Assembly: GCA_964589725.1 (NCBI GenBank)
Contig: CAZPUJ010000737.1
Coordinates: forward strand, 1 to 7,406
Reading direction: 5' to 3'
Origin: CAYSHJ01 sp964589725
GTDB lineage: Bacteria > Planctomycetota > Planctomycetia > Planctomycetales > Planctomycetaceae
DNA length: 7,406 nucleotides
Every line of letters starts with the position of its first letter. Within the stretch, counting starts at the first letter, position 1. Shown here in pieces: positions 1-5,768 of this stretch. Below the pieces are notes generated by a model. It saw nothing but the letters and a program-made list of their open reading frames with translations. It did no database searches and was not told the origin of the DNA. Both the position numbers and the translations under genes were made by a program.

Positions 1-834
1 GGTCGAGACGATCGCTCCGTATTGCAGGAACATCGGGATCGGCGTGTAGAGAAAGTGGTGAATCCCTTGCAGCGGATAGAAGAACGCCAAGCCCCAGAAG
101 CCGACCATCGACATGCCGTGACTCCAGATCGGTTTCCGCAGCAGGATCGGCACGAAGAAATACATCGAGCCCCAACCCAGCGGCGTCACGAACAAGCCGA
201 CGAGATCGTGAATGAACAATCCGCCGACCGCTCCCGCGCTGGTGCCGGTCACGAAGTACTGCGGCACGAAGTTGCCCATCGCGTAGGTCAGAAACGTCCA
301 CACGAACGCCGCGATGAAGTACCACAGCGTGACGTACATCGGTCCTTTCACTTTGAGAATCGGGGCCAGGAAATTGACCGCGACCAGGAACAATCCCAAC
401 TGCGCGACCGGGTCGATCCAGACGGGCGTCTCACCCCATTCCAGTCCTTGAGCCTCGCCGAGCAGCAGTCCGCCGGCCGTCGAGAGCACGACGATCTGCC
501 AAGCCGAGAAAATGAAATACGACAGCGGACGGTTCAGCACCGGCCGCAACGTTAGTCGCGGCACGATCCAATGCAGGTTGCCGAGAAAGGCGTTCGCGAT
601 AAAGCCGTAGGCCACGGCATTCGTGTGGATCATTCGCCATCTCCCGGGCGAGAGCAGTTCGATGCCGTTCAGCGGATTGTGGCGAATCAACTGAAATGCC
701 ATCACGAATCCGCCCAGCATCGAAATGAACAAGTACGCGATCGCGGCCAGGAAATACCACGCGACGAGCCGTTCTTCGATCAGCTCTCGGTTCGGCGGAA
801 CATCGCGGGTGAGTGCGTCGTTGGTCATTGTCAT
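1..834 (-). CDS. ccoN: cbb3-type cytochrome c oxidase subunit I (CcoN), 3' end outside window
   Basis: This is the catalytic heme-copper subunit that reduces oxygen to water and pumps protons in the inner membrane. The 278 N-terminal residues are visible and the gene runs off the left edge. After a short hydrophilic N-terminus the protein is a chain of hydrophobic helices. His70, in RMIHTNAVAYGF, matches the low-spin heme b ligand. His209, in GLFIHDLVG, matches the first CuB ligand. His259-His260, in GIHHFLYTPIP, match the other two CuB ligands. Tyr253 sits six residues before His259 and 44 after His209, the spacing of the His-Tyr cross-link in known CcoN proteins. The family usually has about 470-500 residues, so roughly 200 are missing here. 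Start: ATG at 834 (MTMTND), with a second ATG at 828; only a weak GAAAG precedes it. It is the last visible gene of a minus-strand operon; the CcoO gene would be expected beyond position 1. Identification is firm. Confidence 0.96.
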   Translation of the reverse strand, partial: MTMTNDALTRDVPPNRELIEERLVAWYFLAAIAYLFISMLGGFVMAFQLIRHNPLNGIELLSPGRWRMIHTNAVAYGFIANAFLGNLHWIVPRLTLRPVLNRPLSYFIFSAWQIVVLSTAGGLLLGEAQGLEWGETPVWIDPVAQLGLFLVAVNFLAPILKVKGPMYVTLWYFIAAFVWTFLTYAMGNFVPQYFVTGTSAGAVGGLFIHDLVGLFVTPLGWGSMYFFVPILLRKPIWSHGMSMVGFWGLAFFYPLQGIHHFLYTPIPMFLQYGAIVST

Positions 835-859
835 GTGGTCTTTCGAATTTGTTGCCCGG

Positions 860-1025
860 TCCCCTCTCCCTCTGGGAGAGGGTTAGGGTGAGGGAGCCAT
901 GATGCGGTCGTCATTGCTCGCGAAGTCGAACTCAGGCTTTAGTTTGTTGGTTCGCATCAGTGAGTTCACTCCCTCTGATCCCGCACCCGGACTTCGGTAA
1001 CCTTCTCCCAGAGGGAGAGGGGAGC
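860..1025. repeat. Pair of inverted CCCTCTCCC-type hairpin repeats in the operon gap
   Basis: Two related GC-rich hairpin units face each other across about 100 bp. The left unit has a perfect 9-bp stem at 862-882 (CCCTCTCCC, loop TCT, GGGAGAGGG) followed by GGTTAGGGTGAGGGAG. The right unit, on the minus strand, has a matching stem at 1001-1021 with one G-T wobble, followed by GGTTACCGAAGTCCGGGTG. Together they fill the 202-bp gap between the four-helix membrane protein gene and ccoN, starting 12 bp after the upstream stop codon. I recall this hairpin as a dispersed repeat in planctomycete genomes. The paired layout resembles a non-autonomous, MITE-like element, but no target-site duplication is obvious. 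The interior (about 896-970) shows no gene. Confidence 0.8.
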
Positions 1026-1036
1026 AAGCGTCGGCA

Positions 1037-1735
1037 TTAGCCGCCCGGTTGAATTGGTCCGTCGTCGGCCGACGATCGCAACTCGTCATTGGTTTCGGCG
1101 GGAGTGTGATACGGGAGGAACCTGGCGATCGGTGCGAGGAGCGCCATCGTCCAGCCGAAGACCAAATGCGTGGCGGCTGCGACCCACCACGGCAGATACT
1201 TGCCGCTGGTAATCCAGTCGCCGCCGAAGAGTCGCGGCTGCAGCCAGCTCAAGATGCCGTAGAAGCCGAACAACCAGATCAGCAGCGAAAGCCCCGTCGC
1301 GATCAACAGCCGATTGCGTGCGCTTCCGTTCGGCGCGAAGCGAGTCAACGCGACGTGGAACGGCATCCCAATCAGCATCCCGGTCCCCAAATACAAACAG
1401 CAACCGAAGGCGAGAATCATGCCGTCGCGCACCGTTGGGACATTGTTGGCCACATCCGCCAACGAGAGCGCATCGGCTCCCAAGGGGAATGTGAGATAGA
1501 TGCGAATCAGTTCGAGCGGATGCTTGCCGGCGATTGGCGCGAGCACCACGTTCATCAGCAACGCAGCCGCCGCTCCCATCACACCCAGTAAGAATCCAGA
1601 GGTGACGTGATACGCCCAGTAATACGACGTCGGTTGCCAAGGCTGCTCGGCCGCAATGTCGCCGAGTTCTCGTTCGAGAGCCGCGACCTTGCGTTTGAGC
1701 TGTTCGAATTCTTCATGCTTGGCGGAGAAGTCCAC
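1037..1735 (-). CDS. Four-helix membrane protein of the cbb3 oxidase cluster, function unknown
   Basis: I do not recognise a named family. The 232-residue product begins with a charged heptad-like stretch (about residues 5-30, FEQLKRKVAALEREL) that looks like a short coiled coil. Four hydrophobic segments follow, at about 40-67, 103-128, 142-166 and 182-205, and then a polar tail ending in GPIQPGG. No Cys-x-x-Cys-His motif and no clear metal-binding cluster is present. The start is GTG at 1735; a strong AAAGGA lies six bases upstream (1742-1747), which supports this start over any internal one. It lies between the diheme cytochrome and CcoN genes on the same strand, so a structural or assembly role in the oxidase is likely, by analogy with the small accessory subunits of other cbb3 enzymes. 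That role is inference from position only. Confidence 0.88.
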   Translation of the reverse strand: MDFSAKHEEFEQLKRKVAALERELGDIAAEQPWQPTSYYWAYHVTSGFLLGVMGAAAALLMNVVLAPIAGKHPLELIRIYLTFPLGADALSLADVANNVPTVRDGMILAFGCCLYLGTGMLIGMPFHVALTRFAPNGSARNRLLIATGLSLLIWLFGFYGILSWLQPRLFGGDWITSGKYLPWWVAAATHLVFGWTMALLAPIARFLPYHTPAETNDELRSSADDGPIQPGG

Positions 1736-1741
1736 GGGGCG

Positions 1742-1747
1742 TCCTTT
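1742..1747 (-). promoter_or_regulatory. Ribosome-binding site deciding a GTG start
   Basis: AAAGGA on the minus strand lies six bases before the GTG at 1735. It is the reason for choosing GTG as the start of the four-helix membrane protein, since no ATG lies nearby in frame. Confidence 0.75.
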
Positions 1748-1751
1748 GTCT

Positions 1752-1839
1752 GTAGGTCAGGCTTTCTAGCCTGACGCGAGCGTCAACCGATTCGCGATCC
1801 GTTCGCGATCCGAATGTCAGGTTGGAAAGCCTGACCTAC
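1752..1839. repeat. Inverted pair of GTAGGTCAGGC-type repeats in the operon gap
   Basis: Two 24-bp arms, 1752-1775 and 1816-1839, are inverted copies of each other with two mismatches. Each arm also folds on itself: GTCAGGCT / AGCCTGAC is a perfect 8-bp stem at 1756-1775, and the partner at 1816-1835 has one G-T wobble. Between the arms lies an 11-bp perfect tandem duplication (TTCGCGATCCG at 1791-1801 and 1802-1812). The element fills almost the whole gap between the cytochrome gene and the membrane protein gene. The last bases of its right-hand arm contain the TAG stop codon of the cytochrome gene. I recall this repeat as widespread in planctomycetes. It could also act as an mRNA stabiliser or a partial terminator. 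Confidence 0.85.
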
Positions 1840-2840
1840 TTGAACGGTGCAATGCTGCCGGCTTCCAAAATCTTGCCTCGACGCCGCTCACTGGACACAT
1901 GCAACACATACGCGACGAGGTTCCAAATCGTTTCCGGTTCGGAAGCGAGCGCTTGCTGGAAGCCAGGCATCGGCGTGCCATTGACGCCCGCGAAAATACG
2001 GCGGTAGATGTCGAGCGGCTCCTGTCCTCCACGCAACATGCCGGAGGTCAGGTCCGCTGCTCGAGTCGGGTGGCCCCACGAATCTTTCAAGTCACCGCGC
2101 AGGTTGTCGGGAGTCTGCCCGCGACCATCTTCACCATGACACTTGGCGCAACCGCGAGTTAGAAACGCTTGCTTGCCGGCAACAATGTGGTCCGTTTTGA
2201 ACTTCGGCTGTGGCGTCGCGGCGAGTACCAGCGCCTCGTCGGCTTGTTCCCACTTTGCCAAGATGTCGCTGACGGTCTCCGGCACAGCGTCGAGGTCCAC
2301 TTCGTCATCCGCCTGAGCGGCGTAGACCAACTGTGTCTCCAGTTCGCCACGATGAGTCAGCGCGATCACCCAATCGACCGCCGCTTGCAGTTCTTTATCG
2401 GGAAGCAAATTGAATGCGGGCATCGATGTTCCAGGAATTCCCTTTCGAACCGTGCGAACCAAGTCCTCGCGGCGGGGTTTGTAACCATACGGCGTGGTCG
2501 TGAATTTGAAGACGCCTCGCCGATAATCTCGTGGCTTGGGCGACATCGAAGCCGCCGTCGGTCCCTGACCGTCACCGTTGACTCCGTGACATTGCACGCA
2601 ACGTTTCAAATATACGCCGCGTCCCATCGCGAGTTTCGCGGTGTCGAACTTGTCATCGCCGAGCATCTTCGGCAAGTCCATCGTCCCACAGTGTTCCTCG
2701 AGCACGTTGACCACTTTGGTCTGAAGCGCGGGTGGCAACTCCTTGGCTTCTTTGCCGAGCGTCCAAATCCCAGGCTCGCGCCGTTGGCAACCAGCATTCA
2801 ACAATACCAACGCACACAGACAGCAGGCCCAACGCCACAC
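1836..2840 (-). CDS. Diheme cytochrome c lipoprotein of the cbb3 oxidase cluster
   Basis: An exported electron-transfer protein with two cytochrome c domains. In the longest reading (GTG at 2891, 351 residues) the heme sites are CVQCH at 98-102 with likely axial Met157 (GTSMPAF), and CAKCH at 248-252 with likely axial Met308 (GTPMPGF). A hydrophobic stretch ends in LLNAGC with Cys35, a lipobox-like site with an unusual Asn at -3, so the protein is probably lipid-anchored on the periplasmic side. I prefer the GTG at 2840 (codon 18). It is preceded at six bases by AGGAAGGAA and gives an 18-residue signal starting MWRWACC, whereas the GTG at 2891 has only a weak GGA nearby. It is first in the minus-strand operon before the four-helix protein and CcoN, so it likely feeds electrons to the oxidase in the manner of CcoP or CcoO, but it is not a clear orthologue of either. 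Its stop codon lies inside a repeat. Confidence 0.94.
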   Translation of the reverse strand: MWRWACCLCALVLLNAGCQRREPGIWTLGKEAKELPPALQTKVVNVLEEHCGTMDLPKMLGDDKFDTAKLAMGRGVYLKRCVQCHGVNGDGQGPTAASMSPKPRDYRRGVFKFTTTPYGYKPRREDLVRTVRKGIPGTSMPAFNLLPDKELQAAVDWVIALTHRGELETQLVYAAQADDEVDLDAVPETVSDILAKWEQADEALVLAATPQPKFKTDHIVAGKQAFLTRGCAKCHGEDGRGQTPDNLRGDLKDSWGHPTRAADLTSGMLRGGQEPLDIYRRIFAGVNGTPMPGFQQALASEPETIWNLVAYVLHVSSERRRGKILEAGSIAPFK

Positions 2841-2846
2841 AATCAG

Positions 2847-2855
2847 TTCCTTCCT
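2847..2855 (-). promoter_or_regulatory. Ribosome-binding site favouring the GTG at 2840
   Basis: AGGAAGGAA on the minus strand ends six bases before the GTG at 2840. This is the same spacing as the sites of several other genes in the window. It argues that the cytochrome starts here rather than 51 bases upstream. Confidence 0.7.
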
Positions 2856-2917
2856 CGACGAGAAGTCTGGCAATCCGCGGTTTTCGCTCACCGATTCCGA
2901 TCACGAGGGAACGTATT

Positions 2918-2933
2918 TGCGAACCGCGTGCCA
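2918..2933 (-). promoter_or_regulatory. Candidate sigma-54 (-24/-12) promoter for the cbb3 operon
   Basis: The minus strand reads TGGCACG, four bases, then TCGCA. This matches the sigma-54 consensus TGGCACG-N4-TTGCW at all but one position, and the essential GG and GC are exactly 12 bp apart. Transcription would start near 2907, leaving a leader of about 66 bases before the preferred start at 2840. The match was found by eye. It is a sequence match only, and the matching activator is unknown. Confidence 0.45.
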
Positions 2934-2958
2934 GCGAAGCGGTCGATTTGTGGACAGA

Positions 2959-3000
2959 TGCTGGGTCAGCCCAATCTAGTGCTGGGTCAGCCCAATCTAG
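2959..3000. repeat. Perfect tandem 21-bp duplication
   Basis: Two identical 21-bp units lie end to end (2959-2979 and 2980-3000). Each starts TGCTGGGTCAGCCC and ends AATCTAG, and each contains a small dyad, TGGG-TCAG-CCCA. They lie upstream of the cytochrome operon, at about -53 to -93 from the proposed transcription start. They could be a dispersed repeat or a tandem regulator site. Only two copies exist and there are no spacers, so this is not a CRISPR array. Confidence 0.85.
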
Positions 3001-3014
3001 CCAGTGATCACTGG
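3001..3014. promoter_or_regulatory. Perfect 14-bp palindrome, possible operator
   Basis: CCAGTGATCACTGG is a perfect palindrome that abuts the tandem 21-bp duplication. It is centred about 100 bp upstream of the proposed start of the cbb3 operon transcript. Size and symmetry suit a dimeric regulator site, but no known binding motif is recognised. Confidence 0.4.
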
Positions 3015-3228
3015 GGTGATGAACGTCGCGACTTTATTCGATGGCATCTCTGACCTACACGACGTGTGCGAGCGGCCGCGCACTGTGCGGAACACTGCCA
3101 GACTGTGCGGTAACGCCCAAGTAACGGCTGCTGAACGTCAAACCGTTTCCAGGTGCCGACACGCCATAATAAATGTCCGCCGCCGACTCGATCTTCGAAA
3201 GCCGAATCGCCCAATGATCCGTCGACCA
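3015..3228. other. Intergenic stretch without a recognised gene
   Basis: This stretch lies between the end of the cation transporter gene and the regulatory region of the cbb3 operon. On the minus strand the transporter frame stays open for 57 codons past its TGA, to a TAG at 3055-3057, but the translation resembles nothing I know. A 9-bp direct repeat (ACTGTGCGG) occurs at 3082-3090 and 3102-3110. The sequence CTGACCTAC near 3050-3058 resembles one end of the repeat at 1752-1839. No RNA gene or clear terminator was seen. Confidence 0.5.
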
Positions 3229-4236
3229 TCACTTGGACGATGGTGGCCTGTGTTCGTGAGCGTGCGGGTACGGTTCCAGATGGACCAGGACATCGCGCAG
3301 GCTTTTGAATCGGGTGGTGAGTCGATCCTTGACCGCGTGGCCGATGCGATGGCCCTCCTCGACCGTGATTTGAGCATCGACTTGAATGTGGATGTCAGCG
3401 AAGTATTCAAGCCCGGACTTACGGACCAAGAGCTTCTCGACCGCACGCACCTGAGGCACCGCTGCGGCTGCCTGTCGGATTTCGCACACCAGTTGATGTT
3501 CGGCCTGCGAGTCCATCAATTCGCTGGAGCTGCTGCGGAACAATTTCGCGCCCGACCACACGATCGCCGCGACGACGACCAAGGCCGACACTTCATCGGC
3601 TCCGATCCAAGCGGGACCGCCCCAGCGCACGATGCCCAGTCCGATCAACACCGCCAACGAGCAGAACGCATCGCTGCGGTGATCCCAAGCATTGGCCATC
3701 AGGGCACTCGATCCCGTGCGACGGCTGACCGACAGCTTGTAGCGGTACATCCCTTCCTTGATGAGCACGTTGGCCGCGGCGATCCACAGCGTCCACACCG
3801 GCGGCAGTTCGTGAAGAACCGAGATCCGTTGCACGGATTCCCAACCGACCAATAACGCGGACACGATGACGAGCAATGCCAAGTTCGACCCGGCGATGGC
3901 TTCCGCGCGAGTGTGCCCGTAGGGATGCTCGTCATCCGCTGGTTGCTGAGCAAGTCGCAATGCAAACAGCACGGCCAGCGACGTCACGACATCGCCCAGC
4001 GAATTCACAGCATCGGCAATCAGAGCGAACGACTGGCCGATCAGGCCGCCGATCAGCTTCACGATTCCCAGGCACATATTGACGGCCAGCCCCAGACCGG
4101 CCGCTCGCATGGCTTCTCGGTAGACCGGGCGCATTGAAGTGTTGTCAGCCACGAATGCAATTCTCTTGGGCCAACCGGCATCGGGAGTAATATGATGCGG
4201 CTGTGTGAGATCAATTTCGGACACCGCCTTGGGCAT
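3229..4236 (-). CDS. Cation diffusion facilitator transporter, manganese-type metal site
   Basis: This is an inner-membrane metal-proton antiporter of the CDF family. In the longest reading (373 residues from 4350) the family features are: helix 2 with DAVNSLGD, giving Asn116 and Asp120; the loop motif EHPYGHTRAE at 141-150; helix 5 with WDHRSD, giving Asp223 and Asp227; and a cytoplasmic domain with DIHIQVD, EEGHRIGH (His334) and DVLVHLEP (His357). The tail is His-rich (PHAHEH). The transmembrane site is therefore N-D-D-D, reported for manganese exporters such as MntE, rather than the H-D-H-D or D-D-H-D of zinc and iron types. Manganese export is my inference. I chose the ATG at 4236, preceded at six bases by AAGG, over the upstream start at 4350. 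ATGs at 4134 and 4110 are also possible, since the first helix begins after them. It is divergent from the neighbouring MFS gene. Confidence 0.93.
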   Translation of the reverse strand: MPKAVSEIDLTQPHHITPDAGWPKRIAFVADNTSMRPVYREAMRAAGLGLAVNMCLGIVKLIGGLIGQSFALIADAVNSLGDVVTSLAVLFALRLAQQPADDEHPYGHTRAEAIAGSNLALLVIVSALLVGWESVQRISVLHELPPVWTLWIAAANVLIKEGMYRYKLSVSRRTGSSALMANAWDHRSDAFCSLAVLIGLGIVRWGGPAWIGADEVSALVVVAAIVWSGAKLFRSSSSELMDSQAEHQLVCEIRQAAAAVPQVRAVEKLLVRKSGLEYFADIHIQVDAQITVEEGHRIGHAVKDRLTTRFKSLRDVLVHLEPYPHAHEHRPPSSK

Positions 4237-4494
4237 CTCAAACCTTATCGGCATGACCGTGAACGTGGAAAGTGAGCGGATTCGCCTCACTGAGCCGTCG
4301 ATGGGGCCAGCAAGCTCGCGCGGTTGTGTAGTCTCAGGCGGCTGAACCACTCGACGGCGGAGTCATCAGCTCGTTCGCATGGCTCGGGGTTCTTTCACTC
4401 GCTGAAGATTTGGGTTGGTAATCGGCGTGTTCGCTGCGGTATGGTTGCTGTGGTCGCGTCACGAACGCGAAGTTGACTGATCACGACCACCCAG
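4237..4494. other. Divergent intergenic region between two transporter genes
   Basis: This region holds the 5' ends of the minus-strand cation transporter and the plus-strand MFS gene, so promoters for both must lie here or close by. The cation transporter frame stays open to 4350, but the extra N-terminal residues resemble nothing known. A TTGACT at 4473-4478 has no acceptable -10 box at the right distance. No terminator, RNA gene or repeat was recognised. Confidence 0.5.
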
Positions 4495-5745
4495 ATGACA
4501 ACCGGCGATGCGTTGTCGGCGGCGAAAGCGAGGCGGATGTCTGCTTCCGAGGAAAAGAGTCCGCTCACCGAGACAAGGACGACGTTGCCACGCACAGTGC
4601 GGGTTCTGGGGCTGGTCAGCCTACTCAACGACATCGCCAGCGAAATGATCTTTCCGCTGCTGCCGACGTTCATCGTGACCGTCCTGGGAGGCAGTCGCAC
4701 TTCGTTGGGGTTGATTGAAGGGGTGGCCGACTCGTTGGCGAGTTTGCTGAAATTGGCGGCTGGACACTGGTCCGATCAAACTGGCCGGCGGCGACGATTC
4801 ATTCTGATCGGCTACTCATTCACCGCGTTGTTGCGACCCTGCCTAGGACTGATGACGGCGGTGTGGCAAGTTGGGTTGGCGAGGTTGCTCGATCGCTTCG
4901 GCAAGGGAGTGCGCAACGCTCCCCGAGACGCGCTGATCGCGGATGTCACGCCCGCTGATCAGCGAGGCCGAGCCTTCGGATTCCATCGGGCGATGGATCA
5001 TGTTGGCGCGGCGATCGGGCCGCTGTTGGCAACGGCGTTCCTCTGGATGTGGCCCGGCCAATTGCGAGTCCTGTTCGGCTTGTCGGTGATTCCGGGCTTG
5101 GCCTTGCTCGCACTCCTGTGGTTCCACTTGCGCGAGACCGGCTCGCCGAACCCGTCCGCCAACCAGGAGCGACTGCGGCTGACTCTGACACCGTTTGACT
5201 CCCGGTTTCGCGGGTTCCTCGCCGCGCTCATCTTGTTCACGCTGGGGAATTCTAGCGACGCGTTCCTGCTGGTCCGCGCGGGGGAACTGGGAGTCCCGAC
5301 GGTGCTGCTGCCGGTCTTGTGGTGTGTGTTTCACATCGCGAAGAGTGTGGGGAACTGGTGCTTGGGAGGTTGGGTGGATCGGCATGGACCGCGCCGGATG
5401 ATTGTCTTGGGCTGGTTCTGGTATGCCGTCGTTTATCTGCTCTTCGCTGTCGCTACCGAGGTCTGGCACGCTTGGGCCTTGTTCCTGCTGTATGCGGTTT
5501 TCTACGCGTTGACCGAGCCTGCCGAGAAAACATTCGTGGCCAACCTGGTCGGTCCGGATCGCCGCGGCCTCGCCTTTGGCTGGTTCAACTTCGCGATCGG
5601 AATTGCCACTCTGCCAGCCAGCGTGCTCTTTGGATACCTCTACGACTCCGGCGGAAGTCTGACTGCCTTCGGCACAGGTGCGGGGCTGTCACTGGCCGCA
5701 TCCGTGGTGCTGATGTGGACCACACGAGCTCGTCCGCCTGACTAA
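4495..5745 (+). CDS. Major facilitator superfamily transporter, substrate unknown
   Basis: A 416-residue secondary transporter of the inner membrane with the usual MFS length and about 12 hydrophobic segments in two halves. The loop between helices 2 and 3 carries the MFS motif A, GHWSDQTGRRR (90-100), and an equivalent, GGWVDRHGPRR (291-301), sits in the second half, as expected from internal duplication. A conserved-looking block, GKGVRNAPRDALIAD (136-150) followed by QRGRAFGFHRAMD (156-168), resembles a group of uncharacterised bacterial MFS proteins. I cannot name a substrate. The start is uncertain: the ATG at 4495 has no ribosome-binding site, and the ATG at 4537 has AGG at only three bases. 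The first helix begins near residue 38, so either start is compatible. It ends 23 bp before the convergent topoisomerase remnant, with no clear terminator between them. Confidence 0.92.
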   Translation: MTTGDALSAAKARRMSASEEKSPLTETRTTLPRTVRVLGLVSLLNDIASEMIFPLLPTFIVTVLGGSRTSLGLIEGVADSLASLLKLAAGHWSDQTGRRRRFILIGYSFTALLRPCLGLMTAVWQVGLARLLDRFGKGVRNAPRDALIADVTPADQRGRAFGFHRAMDHVGAAIGPLLATAFLWMWPGQLRVLFGLSVIPGLALLALLWFHLRETGSPNPSANQERLRLTLTPFDSRFRGFLAALILFTLGNSSDAFLLVRAGELGVPTVLLPVLWCVFHIAKSVGNWCLGGWVDRHGPRRMIVLGWFWYAVVYLLFAVATEVWHAWALFLLYAVFYALTEPAEKTFVANLVGPDRRGLAFGWFNFAIGIATLPASVLFGYLYDSGGSLTAFGTGAGLSLAASVVLMWTTRARPPD

Positions 5746-5768
5746 CCTCAGTCATTTCAGGGCCGGCA

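Noticed and set aside
22..555. Plus-strand open frame of 177 residues
   Set aside because: It lies antisense to ccoN, is highly charged (Arg, Glu, Gln, His) and has no family features; it is a shadow.
883..1089. Minus-strand open frame of 68 residues with a PLPLGEG segment
   Set aside because: It is a translation of the CCCTCTCCC-type repeat, a frequent false gene call, and it overlaps the real membrane protein gene.
1049..1591. Plus-strand open frame of 180 residues
   Set aside because: Antisense shadow of the four-helix membrane protein, with the same Arg/Gln/His-rich composition as other shadows.
2959..3000. Possible CRISPR array from the 21-bp units
   Set aside because: Only two units, directly adjacent with no spacers, and no cas genes in the window.
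2169..3053. Plus-strand open frame of 294 residues
   Set aside because: Antisense to the diheme cytochrome gene and its upstream region; no recognisable domain.
3004..3855. Plus-strand open frame of 283 residues
   Set aside because: Antisense to the cation diffusion facilitator; no domain and shadow-type composition.
4473..4501. TTGACT as a -35 box for the MFS gene
   Set aside because: The base 17 bp downstream begins TGACAA, a poor -10 box, and it would overlap the ATG at 4495.
4843..5469. Minus-strand open frame of 208 residues
   Set aside because: Antisense to the MFS gene; Gln/Arg/Pro-rich and without family features.
5746..5768. Terminator between the convergent MFS and topoisomerase genes
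   Set aside because: The 23-bp gap has no stable hairpin and no T-run.
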